Of a DNA stretch of 64,000 nt, positions 39,733 to 49,139 are shown piece by piece. Numbering within the stretch: the first letter of the stretch is position 1; each line of letters starts with the position of its first letter. Position numbers and translations under genes: made by a program. The DNA is from Lepidostoma basale. Lineage: Eukaryota > Arthropoda > Insecta > Trichoptera > Lepidostomatidae. Under the pieces are notes generated by a model, which worked only from the letters and a program-made list of their open reading frames with translations, searched no databases and was not told the origin of the DNA. Where the stretch lies: contig JAHDVF020001361.1 of NCBI GenBank assembly GCA_022606425.2, positions 62,001 to 126,000 on the forward strand. The letters are read 5' to 3'.

Positions 39733-40610
39733 CTCGATATGTTCCCGTTACATCTCCCCTCTTTTCAATCCTAATTATACCCCTTCCACTAGATATGTTC
39801 CCGTTACATCTCCCCTCTCCTCAGTCTTAATTATACCCCTTCCACTCGATATGTTCCCGTTACATCTCCCCTCTCCTCAATCCTAATTATACCCCTTCCC
39901 TTTTCGGTTTCCAACATGGGTAAAGTATAGTGTTCGGAGCTCAGAACTAAGGACAAAAGGGACCTTACCAAACAACTCGATGACTTAAAGACAGAACTCA
40001 CGAACCTTCGGGTTTCGAAGGTTACCGGAGGAGCCGCTTCCAAGCTGTCAAAAATCCGTGTGGTAAGGAAAGCCAACGCGCGAGTGTTCATCGTGATGCA
40101 CCAGAAGCAAAAGAAGAACCTCCGAAGCTTTTATAAGAACAAGAAGTACAAGCCCCTGGACCTGAGGCCCAAGAAGACCCGCGCCATCCGTCGCGCCCTT
40201 TCCAAGAGGGAGTCGGGCTTGAAGACCAGGAAAGAAATCCGACACAATTACAAAACTAAACCTAGGGTGTACGCTGTCAAGGCTTGAATGATTATGATTA
40301 TGATTATTATTATTATATGTTCCTGTTACATCTCCCCTCTCCTCAATATTCACTCGTCCAACCCCTTCCACTCGATATGTTCCCGTTACATCTCCCCTCT
40401 CCTCAATATTCACTCGTCCAACCCCTTCCACTCGATATGTTCCCGTTACATCTCCCCTCTCCTCAATCCTAATTATACCCCTTCCACTCGATATGTTCCC
40501 GTTACATCTCCCCTCTCCTCAATCCTAATTATACCGCTTCCACTCGATATGTTCCTGTTACATCTCCCCTCTCTTCAATCCTAATTATACCCCTTCCACT
40601 TTTATATAAT
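39733..40610. repeat. 56/60-bp minisatellite
   Basis: Units begin ACTCGATATGTTCCCGTTAC, continue ATCTCCCCTCTCCTCAAT and end either CCTAATTATACCCCTTCC (56 bp) or ATTCACTCGTCCAACCCCTT CC (60 bp). About three units precede and five follow the RpL35 pseudogene. Units are very similar, which implies recent expansion. Overlapping ORFs here are repeat artefacts. Confidence 0.85.
39916..40287 (+). pseudogene. RpL35: Processed pseudogene of ribosomal protein L35
   Basis: An uninterrupted 123-codon reading, the normal length of eL35, starts MGKV, hits TAG at codon 5 (39928-39930; the parent has Lys), then reads [118 protein letters not shown] and TGA. It has no introns, and a pyrimidine-rich start (CCCTTTTCGGTTTCCAAC) typical of ribosomal-protein mRNA 5' ends sits directly before the ATG. 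This marks it as a reverse-transcribed full-length mRNA. Instead of poly(A) there is an ATTATG/ATT-rich tail. Confidence 0.9.
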
Positions 40611-41097
40611 ACATAACTCGATCTCCATTTAGTATATAAGTGACCGCTCTGTTTTATTTGACTGTTAAAATTGTATACATTGATAAAGTGTGTAAAACAT
40701 GTCTGAGTTCAGTAAAAATAAAAAGCGTTATAATAAATACATAGTGTAACTATATTTATTCAAATAAAATAATGTATTTATCGATGCCGAAAGGTTTCCA
40801 ACCCCTGCCATGGATACCGTCCATATACACTCCCGGGACTATGATAACCCACGATCTTCGATGGGAGACAATTCCGGGTCAAACCAGAATCTTGACTTAT
40901 TCATATAATCGCATTTTGATTGATTTGTGTAGATATACAGTGAAACTAGGATAGTCTGTTATGCGTTTTGGGTGTTTCGTTAACTATGACACCATTTACG
41001 AAACTCAAGCGCGGAAGAAGCAGAGGAAATCTTTTTCGCAGTTTCATTTCTATGAATTGGTTAAGGATTTGGTTTTAAGAGCTCAAGAACTAAGTTA

Positions 41098-41609
41098 ATT
41101 TGGTCATGCCATGCTTTCCTTGGCCTTTCACGGCTTCTCTTTCCACTCACACTGCATATATACAACATTTTGACCATTCTTCTCTCGTCCATTCGTTCCA
41201 TATATCCAAACCATCCCAGGGATCCATTTTTAATTTTAATTGTGTTGCAATCATCTGCCTTACATTTCTTCCATATTTCGTCGGTATTCTATCATAAATC
41301 GTTTTCTCGCATTTATTCTACTTTTTGCCAGCTCCACGCTTTACTTCCATACATAAGTGTTGGCACTAGAACTCCATTATGTACTGCCATCTTTGCTTTA
41401 GTTGAAATATTTCTATTTGCAGTGATGTCATTGAGATTATTTTTTTCCTAAGCATGGCAAGACCAAATTAATCAAATACTGAAAGGCGGGCGCAATCGAA
41501 GTCGGAAAAATCATCGAGCGTGCATGTTACGATGTATGAATGTGGAGGAATCTAGAGAGGTATGTCAGGACAGAACGGTATGGCGGTCCAGCGTGATCAT
41601 AAGTTAGTT
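41098..41609 (+). mobile_element. LINE-A2 insertion with 5' inversion
   Basis: AGAACTAAGTTA flanks the insert (41086-41097, 41610-41621). 41098..41445 is LINE-A2 in minus orientation (from the KAWHDQIN region back to DITANRNIST). From 41446 the plus strand continues with KAWQDQINQILKGGRNRSRK, RACMLRCMNVEESREVCQDR and the tail ATAAGTTAGTT. The two parts meet in the same KAWHDQ region, the arrangement produced by twin priming. Confidence 0.88.
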
Positions 41610-42085
41610 AGAACTAAGTTATTTGACTCGATCATTTTAACAACTTACGAAGCGCAAGAAATAATAACGAATAATAATTTATCTCTCTCGCATTCACGAA
41701 TTTAGCAGTATCGAGAGTATGACGTAAATAGTGCGTGTATACAATGTACATAAACGCGAAATTACGAATACGCCATATTTATTGCTTGTATTGCAATTGT
41801 TTCTTCGATTTTAAATAAAATACTTATTTTGCGCCCATTATTTAATAATAAATTATTTCAATCATATGCGTATATACATAAAAGAGAAATATCTCAAACC
41901 TTAATAAATTATTTATTATTTAATAGATTATATAAATCCATTTTCTGGTGGAACACTGTGATACCTGTTAAATTAAATGAATTTACCGTTTACTATAATA
42001 AATTAATTATTATAACTTGTAATACATCGTTTGGCACGACAATTTCATAATATTATAAATAAATAAAAAAAACTCTGTTATAATA

Positions 42086-43372
42086 TTAGGTCCTTACATA
42101 TGAAATTGGCGTTTTGCCGTACTGGCAGCTTTGATCTCAAATATCTTCTCTATGGTTAGGAATTCCAAATTTTAATTTATACAGCTATTTACTCAAGTAT
42201 TTGTGTTTCGAAAATTATAATTCATTTGTTTTTTCCTCCATTGTTTTTTTTCTTTGCGTCACTCAGTTTACAAAATGGAAAACTTGAAATATCGCGTTAT
42301 TTACGAGTACGAGTTCCACCGTGGCACCAGTGCTGCAGAAACGGCTCGAAGGATTAATGATGTGTATGGCGACGGTACCGCAAAAGAAAACACAGTGCGT
42401 TTTTGGTTCCAACGTTTTCGTTCTGGAAATTTCGACCTGCAGAACAAGCCCCGTGGACGGCCGGAGACCAAAGTTGATAATGAAGAATTGAAGGCTATTG
42501 TGGAAGCGGATCCATCGCAAACCACGTCCGAGTTAGCTGCAGGCTGCGGTGTTAGTGATAAAACTGTTTTAATCCACTTGAAGCAAATTGGGAAGGTGAA
42601 AAAGCTTGAAAGGTGGGTACCTCACGAATTGAGTGAAGCAAATCAACAAACGCGCGTTGACTGCTGCGTTGCATTACTCAACCGGCACAATAATGAAGGG
42701 ATTTTGAATCGAATCATTACCTGTGATGAAAAGTGGATCCTGTATGATAATCGGAAGCGCTCATCGCAATGGCTGAACCCTGCCGAACCAGCCAAACCAT
42801 GCCCCAAGCGAAAATTGACTCCAAAAAAGTTACTTGTGAGCGTTTGGTGGACTAGTGCTGGTGTCGTTCACTACAGCTTTCTTAAATCTGGCCAGACGAT
42901 TACGGCAGATGTCTATTGTCAGCAACTGCAAACCATGATGGAAAAGTTAGCTGCTAAACAACCGAGGCTGGTTAATCGCTCTAGGCCACTGCTGCTTCAT
43001 GATAACGCTAGACCACACACTGCACAACAGACGGCTACCAAATTAGAAGAGCTTCAATTGGAATGTCTAAGACATCCACCGTATTCTCCGGACCTTGCCC
43101 CAACAGATTACTATTTTTTTCGAAATTTGGATAACTTCTTGCAAGGGAAAAAATTCAACTCCGATGGGGCAGTCCAAACCGACTTCAAAGATTTTATTGA
43201 TTCCCGTCCGAATGGTTTTTTTAGTAAAGGGATCGATGAACTACCTATGAGATGGCAAAAGTGCATAGATAGCAATGGTACATACTTTGATTAAATAAAT
43301 ATATTATATTAAAAAAAAATCAACTTTATGTTCCTCCCATACAAAACGCCAATTTCATATGTAAGGACCTAA
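42086..43372 (+). mobile_element. Complete mariner transposon (cecropia-like)
   Basis: 1287 bp with 32-bp terminal inverted repeats starting TTAGGTCCTTACATATGAAA. Left and right differ only at position 32 (C/T). TA is duplicated at 42084-42085 and 43373-43374. The only gene is an open transposase. All parts needed for mobility are visible, so it is either active or very recently active. It lies antisense in TMEM68 intron 2. Confidence 0.95.
42275..43294 (+). CDS. Mariner transposase, 339 residues
   Basis: It cuts and pastes its own element at TA sites in the nucleus. It starts at ATG 42275 (MENLKYRVIYEYEFHRGTSA). N-terminal helix-turn-helix motifs span about 1-105 with a GRP motif at 61-63. 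The linker WVPHEL is at 114-119. The catalytic triad is Asp151 (TCDEKW), Asp243 (HDNARPH) and Asp278 (SPDLAPTDYYFF), giving D,D34D. It ends NFLQGKKFNSDGAVQTDFKD then CIDSNGTYFD. The sequence is closest to cecropia-subfamily mariners such as Hsmar1 as I know them. There are no frameshifts or stops and the length is that of active mariners. Only 189 bp of 5' and 78 bp of 3' non-coding sequence remain. Confidence 0.95.
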   Translation: MENLKYRVIYEYEFHRGTSAAETARRINDVYGDGTAKENTVRFWFQRFRSGNFDLQNKPRGRPETKVDNEELKAIVEADPSQTTSELAAGCGVSDKTVLIHLKQIGKVKKLERWVPHELSEANQQTRVDCCVALLNRHNNEGILNRIITCDEKWILYDNRKRSSQWLNPAEPAKPCPKRKLTPKKLLVSVWWTSAGVVHYSFLKSGQTITADVYCQQLQTMMEKLAAKQPRLVNRSRPLLLHDNARPHTAQQTATKLEELQLECLRHPPYSPDLAPTDYYFFRNLDNFLQGKKFNSDGAVQTDFKDFIDSRPNGFFSKGIDELPMRWQKCIDSNGTYFD

Positions 43373-43374
43373 TA

Positions 43375-43705
43375 TTACAACATACTTGGAAACTTTGAAA
43401 TGGAAAGTCCTACCCCACCCGCCGTATTCTCCAGACGTTGCTCCCTCGGACTATCACTTGTTTCGATCAATGGCACACGGCCTAGCTGACCAGCACTTCC
43501 GGTCTTATGAAGAAGTAAAAAATTGGATCGATTCGTGGATCGCTTCAAAAGATGACCAGTTTTTTCAACGCGGGATTCGTATGCTGCCCGAAAGATGGGA
43601 GAAAGTAGTGGCCAGCGATGGACAATACTTTGAATCATAAATGTATTTTACGATAAAGCCTCGAATTTCGAAAAAAAAACGGCGGAAGCAAAGTTATACA
43701 CCTAA
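43375..43705 (+). mobile_element. 5'-truncated mauritiana-type mariner remnant
   Basis: It is open for 84 codons: LETLKWKVLPHPPYSPDVAP, SDYHLFRSMAHGLADQHFRS, YEEVKNWIDSWIASKDDQFF, QRGIRMLPERWEKVVASDGQ, YFES, stop. This is the last catalytic Asp (SPDVAPSDYH) and C-terminus of a mauritiana-subfamily transposase. The 3' end complement reads TTAGGTGTATAACTTTGCTT. It starts at the insertion point of the complete mariner, with no matching left part upstream. Confidence 0.85.
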
Positions 43706-43717
43706 TATATATAATTG

Positions 43718-43770
43718 TCGCGACAGAAATTTCTCCAACATATGTTGGCATCATCAGGTATTACAATTAA
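43718..43770 (-). ncRNA. Hammerhead-ribozyme-like motif (H1), solitary
   Basis: The minus strand reads CTGATGA (43757-43751), T, CCAAC/GTTGG stem II (closing G-A mismatch), GAAA, TTTCT, GTC (43724-43722), then GCG. The core and cleavage triplet match; stem I is weak. It follows the mariner remnant without a palindrome partner. Confidence 0.5.
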
Positions 43771-44346
43771 CTGAGTTAAAGCAATATGAACGAGCTACAT
43801 AACATCGGTGAGGGAAGATTTGTAAAATATATGCATATCATTTAGCGTAACAAGTGACCTAAATAAGGGTAGAAACCGGTTCTTCCACACCCCCTCTTTA
43901 CATTCTGACGCCACATTTCCCAATCTCATTTCCGTAAATATATTAATCTTACCGATAATGATATCCAAGAGTCGTTTAGGAATTATAAAATCACCGCTGA
44001 CTAAGCCAGACGAGAGGTCAAGACCTGACTCCAAAGATCAGGCGCCGTTTTGCGTAATTCGAAAACTGCATTCGTTTGCAACTAATTAATCTGATACATA
44101 CAATATTTAACCCTTAGACCGCTGAGCAAACGTTACTTTGTCTGTCATCGCTGAACTGCACATTCTTAGTCGACGAATTTTGAATAAAATGTCACTTTTA
44201 AAACTAAATATTCTTACAAACCAAATCATTATAATTGATAATATCAGTATCTTCTGCAAAACAAGGTCATCCGGTTTGCGCTGGGTGCTCCCTTTTGGAC
44301 CAGGATTACACAACTCCACCTAGAGGCGGGTCTCGCCACTCTAGAC

Positions 44347-45054
44347 CAGTGATTTCTAAAGTGGTCTATATAGACCCCCAGGGGTCTACGACAACTTGCA
44401 AGGGGTCCATGTCAGCGAAAAAAAAATTGGGGGTCTATGAAATAAAAATGGGGTCCACGATAGTGGATCTCATGTCAATCAAATCAAATCAAATCAGTTT
44501 ATTAACTCAAAAGACATTACAAAAAGGAAAATGTTTAAGGCATCTATTGAGTACAGGTAATATTATAAAAATACAACATAGTACCAGGAACGCATTAGAG
44601 ATAATTCGACATTAGGAAGACAAGATACTTTCTAAAGTCAAGGGTATTTGTCTCCTGAACATACCTTCACTAATATGAAAGACGTCGATCTCCGAGGAGA
44701 CCGCGTTCAGCGGACTAATTGCTCTTTCCACCGGTGTTACCAGAGGCCGGTCGGATGGTCGAAATCGTTGGCGACCCTTTATTTAGCTCATTGGGGAAAA
44801 TATGCCGGTCGAAACGTTTGGCGACCTTTTTTTTAAGTTTATTTGGTAAAATCGAATATCCGATCTTTGCCGAATGAGATAGAAAAAAAAGTCGTCAAAA
44901 CGTTTCGACCATCCGACATGAGATCCATTATCGTGGACTCCCATTTTCATTTCATAGACCCCCATTTTTTTATTAATTAGGAAAGCAGGGGGTCTAAACA
45001 AAATGGAAGAATTCGGCAAGGGGTCTACGGGACAAAAAAGTGTGGGAACCTCTG
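44347..45054. mobile_element. hAT foldback element with 8-bp target duplication
   Basis: CTCTAGAC is duplicated exactly (44339-44346, 45055-45062). The left end is CAGTGATTTCTAAAGTGG and the right-end complement CAGAGGTTCCCACACTTTTT. Both lead into AGACCCC and TTTCATAGACCCCC blocks and on into GGATGGTCGAAA, so the element is a long inverted repeat with no transposase. A LINE-B sits in its left arm. Confidence 0.85.
44477..44753 (-). mobile_element. LINE-B 3' fragment within the hAT element
   Basis: CAATCAAATCAAATCAAATC is the tail. The minus strand then gives the 3' UTR and PLVTPVERAISPLNAVSSEI, DVFHISEGMFRRQIPLTLES. The hAT arm continues on either side (GGATCTCATGTC and GGATGGTCGAAATCG). 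Confidence 0.85.
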
Positions 45055-45259
45055 CTCTAGACGAACACATCCACACACTGGCCGAGCGTTTCTTTCAGAG
45101 GGTCGCCACACACCCAAAATTCCTCTATACAAGAAACCTCTAACTACACCCCCGACATTCACTACCGTCACAAGCGCCCAAAACACGCTCTCCTTCAGAG
45201 ATACACCACGGGCCACACCTCACAGTTACTTCCCTCTTTCCCACCAGCACCCCTCCCAA

Positions 45260-45900
45260 TCATCACCCCCCCCAGATCCACCTTAGATGTGTTAAAAAAA
45301 AGTTAGCATATAAATTGGAATGACATTTCCAGGCGTTATCTAGCAGTGCGTTAATGGCGGTAGCCTTTCACATTGCGTTATAAAGATCTTCTGCTTAATG
45401 CTTAAATCTAATCTTCATAGATGGCGCTAGTCTGTAAGTTGAAACTGACATGTGAATTGTGGTGTTGGATATTAACATATATACAACTTCCAAAAATTGT
45501 CAGACATGGTGGTCATAAGAAAGGTGGAATGGGGAATGTTGTAATTAGATAAAGCGTGCGCTTAACTCAACCAATGGCAGGTCATAGGTCCTGTAAATAC
45601 CTCGATCACCATGTTCAGTTTCCAATTTGCATCTTTGTTTCTATTGAGATAAAATTAATCCTTGAATGTATTATACTATAACTATTTAATGTCCTCCTAA
45701 TCCTTCCCTCATTACCCCATCCTACATAACATATCCTCATTCCCAACAATGTCACTTCCAACAGCTGGGGCAGCAGTAGCCTTCGGCTGATACTCCCGAA
45801 AGACAAGATCATAGATAGATAGATCAGTATCTTATTCGAATATCAAAGAATCAATTTGCATACATCCGAGATCCTGATGCGTACAACTTATTCTCATTCT
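45260..45900. other. Unassigned stretch
   Basis: 45537..45605 shares CGCTTAACTCAACCAATGGC and AGGTCATAGGTCCTGTAAA with 30750..30820, so a small dispersed repeat is present. Nothing else is recognised. A scrap of LINE-A tail lies at 45960..46010. Confidence 0.4.
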
Positions 45901-46259
45901 TCTTCTTTTAATAGATCGAACGATTTGTGGCACAGAAATAATGACTCCTGTTGGACCTCCAAGGTTACTTTCTGCCTTCCCCTTTCGAGGAGACGGCGTG
46001 ATAGTTAGTTTTTTTTATGCATAATTTAATAAATAAATGATATATTTGGCTTGTTTCTGAATTGGTGCTAATAGATAGTCGATTGATAGTGCTAATATTA
46101 TACGAGTATATTGTACAATTGGCGCGACCTCGACCGTGAACTCCTCCGGATTTGATAAATTAGTGTCACATTGTTCTAGAAAACATGCACCAATTAAATC
46201 ATGTGCTTGTGTGCAATCACGTATTGAAAATTTATATATTTATACACGGAATTAATCGA

Positions 46260-46740
46260 AAAGGTAAAGGCAAGACACTGTCAGGACAAAACATCTAAGA
46301 GCAACAGAAATGAACTTATTGCGAACCCAAAGGGTGCGGCCACACCGGAGGGCCAGAGTAGGAGTCAAGATGAACACCTGGCAAGTCAACGTAAGGCGTA
46401 CTATGGGACCGGCCACACTATACGCTTCGCGCCACAGTGCGTGGTCACAAGCCGCCTGTGTCTTGACTCCTACTTTGGCACTCCGGTGTGGCCGTACCCT
46501 TAGAGATATGATAACCAATGAACAGATACGCAGATCCTGCAATATTGATATGACATATTGAGATGGAGTAGGCAGAGAAGACGATTCTGGAGGGACCACA
46601 TCGAGAGGATGGATCCAGCGAGGATTCCTAAGAACTCTATGCACGAGACTCCAGAGGGTCATCAACCACCAGGACGACCAGCAGAAAGCTGGTCGTCTTC
46701 AAGGAGAAGAAAATGAAGAAAATGCAAGAAAGTTTATCTG
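46260..46740 (+). mobile_element. LINE-G copy interrupted by a MITE
   Basis: DKTSKSNRNELIANP up to 46330, then after the MITE TLRDMITNEQIRRSCNI, WSRQRRRFWRDHIERMDPAR, IPKNSMHETPEGHQPPGRPA and ESWSSSRRRKMKKMQES in frames consistent with 13130 and 34035. Confidence 0.75.
46331..46500. mobile_element. GC-rich MITE inside LINE-G
   Basis: Ends AGGGTGCGGCCACACCGGAG and its near complement AGGGTACGGCCACACCGGAG (right, inverted) extend about 40 bp to AGGAGTCAAGA. The interior holds CGCTTCGCGCC. The LINE-G frame resumes right after it (ACCCTTAGAGAT). The flanking duplication is unclear. Confidence 0.7.
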
Positions 46741-46864
46741 AAACATTTGCACCTGCAGCTAATATCAGATTAATAAATATTGTGGCAAGGCACACATTAT
46801 AATCATCAACATGGGGAGGATGGTTATCTTCAACAGCGTCGGCGTAGACTGTTTTATCTCCCAA

Positions 46865-47770
46865 CATGCAGAATCAACCTGCTTCTGGTGATCCCGATGG
46901 GGAGAGCAATCAAAATGCTTTCGTAGATCGACGTCCTTCATATTAGTGAAAGTAGGTTCAGAAGACAAATACTCTTGACTTTGGAGAGTATCTTGTATTT
47001 CTAAAGTCGAACCATCTCTCATACGTTCCTGGTACTATATATTATATTTTATTTTTATTTTATAGGACGGCAACATAATTGAGAATGTCCAAGAATATAT
47101 ATACCTGGGACACAATATTTGATTGGGTCGAGAAAACCAAACCGCAGAGCTAAAAATAAGAATTGGACTAAGCTGGGCAGCTTTCGGAAACCTGAGCTAC
47201 ATCCTTAAAAACCGGAAAATACCGATCAACCGGAAACGAAAAGTCTATGAAGCCTGCGTTCTGCCAGTTGGTACTTGTGGTCTTGAAACTGTAACATTGT
47301 CCTAAAAAAGTGCCGAGAAACTACGAGTGACCCAAAGAGCTATGGAAAGAGCCATGTTAGGAATAAGCCTAAGAGACAGAGTCAGAAACGATACGGTGAG
47401 AGAAAAAACAAAGGTCATTGACATCATCCGCCGGGTGGCGACTCTAAAATGGCAATGGGCAGGTCACATAGCCAGAAGCTCGGACGAAAAATGGACAAGA
47501 AGACTGCTGACTTGGAGACCGTGGACGGCAAAGAGAAGTGCAGGGCGACCGCAACTACGGTGGAAGGATGATCTAAACAGACACGTCGGAATAACCTGGA
47601 TGCAGTATGCACAGGACAGAATTACATGGAAGCAAATGGAGGAGGCCTTTGTCCAGAAGTGGACGGGAATAGGCTGAGGAAGAAGAAGAAGATTTTACCT
47701 GTTTTCAATAGATGTCTTAAACATTAATATTTGTTTGTAATATCTTTGAGAAATAAATTGATTTGATTTG
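46865..47770 (+). mobile_element. LINE-B 3' region split by LINE-E
   Basis: 46870..47060 holds NLLLVIPMGRAIKMLS, then the 3' UTR up to TTCCTGGTACTATATATTAT. 47693..47770 resumes ATTTTACCTGTTTTCAATAG and ends AAATTGATTTGATTTG. The two parts are collinear with the 5317..5431 copy. Confidence 0.8.
47062..47692 (+). mobile_element. LINE-E copy (RTE-like) inserted in LINE-B
   Basis: It reads NIIENVQEYIYLGHNI, LSWAAFGNLSYILKNRKIPI, NRKRKVYEACVLPVGTCGLE, a stop, RVTQRAMERAMLGISLRDRV, RNDTVREKTKVIDIIRRVAT, LKWQWAGHIARSSDEKWTRR, KRSAGRPQLRWKDDLNRHVG, EEAFVQKWTGIG, stop, then GAAGAAGAAGAAG. The 116-codon 3' part is intact. Confidence 0.88.
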
Positions 47771-47774
47771 AAAG

Positions 47775-48240
47775 GGTTTCTTCTTAGAGTGCCATGTCAG
47801 GTCCCCCTGACGTCGGCTATCACCCTGGGGTAGGCCTCTCTGTCCTGTGACAGACGGAACAACCCCCCCACCCCCCGAACTCTGGTCCATTCCTTGATAT
47901 TCTCGAGCCAGGACATCTGGGGTCTTCCCACACCGCGTCTACCCTCGATTTTCCCTTTCGTGATGAGGTGCAGCAGATCGTATTTCTCGTTACGAAGAAT
48001 GTGTCCCAAATATGCCATCTTTCTATACTTCACATCAGACAACAATCTCTTCCTACTCTGGCTCTATGTAGCACCTCATTGTTGGTGACCATATCAGTCC
48101 ATGGGATCCGCAACATTCTGCGATGGAGCCACATTTCAAGTGCTTCTATACGGTTTATTGTGTACACTTTGAGGGTCCAGGTCTCCACTCCGTATAGTAA
48201 ATGGACCAAATATAGCACTTAACCATCCTCTGTCTCAATT
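47775..48240 (-). mobile_element. LINE-C (second subtype) copy
   Basis: The minus strand reads LLYGVETWTLKVYTINRIEA, LEMWLHRRMLRIPWTDMVTN, NEVLHRARVGR, a frameshift, LSDVKYRKMAYLGHILRNEK, YDLLHLITKGKIEGRRGVGR, PQMSWLENIKEWTRVRGVGG, LFRLSQDREAYPRVIADVRG. It is nearly complete for the C-terminus with one frameshift. Confidence 0.85.
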
Positions 48241-48246
48241 TTAAGT

Positions 48247-48650
48247 TCAATAGGTATTTTTGTTCCTGATGGTTATCTGAGACAACGCCACGCCGAGATT
48301 AATTGCTCCGTCGCGCATAACCAACCTGCCCTCGATGATGCCAGTAGGAAGAGCAATTCGGACGCTTAATTTAATTGTCATGGATTTATTTTATGTGTCA
48401 GTGAGGCAGCGTTCATGAATTTTTTTTTATCAATTCTGGAAAGAGTACTGGCTCACTGACGTCGACATATTTGGGATCCATCCAAAAATACAATATCGAT
48501 ATGTTATTTCATATCGATATGTTATTTCATATCGATATGTTATTTCATATCGATATTGTATTTTTGTTTACCGTATTGTGTGCCAATAAATCGCCTAAAT
48601 GTTTTTCATTTGTTATGTCTCGTTTGTGTGTAATAAAAAGAAATAAATTT
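48247..48650 (+). mobile_element. LINE-B3 fragment containing a small palindromic array
   Basis: The NLPSMMPVGRAIRTLNLIVM-like frame and FVSVRQRS match the inverted copy at 60740..61390. The 3' end GTGTGCCAATAAATCGCCTA, ATGTTTTTCATTTGTTATGTC lies beyond a tandem array. Confidence 0.7.
48484..48569. repeat. 18-bp tandem repeat forming a palindrome
   Basis: ATATCGATATGTTATTTC occurs three times and then ATATCGATATTGTATTTTT. Together with the leading AAAAATACAATATCGATATG the whole array has mirrored ends. It gives the peptide repeat HIDMLF in one frame, which is not a gene. Confidence 0.8.
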
Positions 48651-48654
48651 ATTT

Positions 48655-48985
48655 ATCTGGGAAGCATGTTTACAAGAGATGGAAAAATGGAGAAATATAT
48701 CGAAAGCTTTGGAGCTGGAAACAAAATAAATGGTGCACTCAAAGTCATTACCGCAAATAGAAATATAACGACTGAAGCAAATATGGCAGTGCACAATGGA
48801 GTTCAAGTGCCAACCCTTATGTATGAAAGTGAAGCTTGGAGTTGGCAGAAGAATGATGAAAGCAGGCTAAAAGCCGTAGTAATGAGGTCACTAAGAGGAA
48901 TGCGCGGAAAAATAATGTTTGATAGAATATCTAATGATGAATTCATTCTGCCTACCGCTTCGGCGAGACTGCATGCATGTTAGTT
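48655..48985 (+). mobile_element. LINE-A2 fragment
   Basis: YLGSMFTRDGKMEKYIESFG, AGNKINGALKVITANRNITT, VHNGVQVPTLMYESEAWSWQ, KNDESRLKAVVMRSLRGMRG, then a jump to the 3' end CATTCTGCCTACCGCTTCGG. It is internally deleted. Confidence 0.8.
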
Positions 48986-49139
48986 ATATTTTTTTTTACG
49001 AATTAGAACACTTTCCACTTTTACGTGCTCTATTCACAAAATTTAAAGTTCATCAACTCAAGTTTAGTGATTTAGGTTTAATAATATTTTTTACTTTTTA
49101 CGATTTTGTAAACAATCAAAAATCAAAATGAATATTTAC

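Larger units (their letters stand above)
39707..40778. repeat. Inverted-repeat element, copy 2 (minisatellite-expanded)
   Basis: From AATTTAAATTCAATTTCC, and again from TTTAGTATATAAGTGACCGC to AACTATATTTATTCAAATAA, it matches copy 1 at 3961..4172. Where copy 1 has one CT-rich unit, this copy has eight, and a processed RpL35 pseudogene sits among them. The left terminal repeat is largely lost. Confidence 0.7.
44265..45250 (+). mobile_element. LINE-J fragment split by a hAT foldback
   Basis: SSGLRW...ATRITQLHLEAGLATL-type sequence up to 44346 resumes after 45055 as LDEHIHTLAERFFQRVATHP and KFLYTRNL, then decayed LINE-J C-terminus. The outer pieces are collinear once the hAT insert and one duplication are removed. 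Confidence 0.7.

Noticed and set aside
40284..40584. Two overlapping ORFs with repeated PSPQYSLVQPLPLDMF and ISPLLNIHSSNP
   Set aside because: Translation of the 56/60-bp minisatellite.
40961..41098. 45-codon ORF MRFGCFVNYDTIYETQARKK...
   Set aside because: Ends in the LINE-A2 target duplication; no family or splice evidence, chance length.
48471..48983. 170-codon ORF
   Set aside because: Runs through an 18-bp repeat, a LINE-B3 tail and LINE-A2; not one gene.
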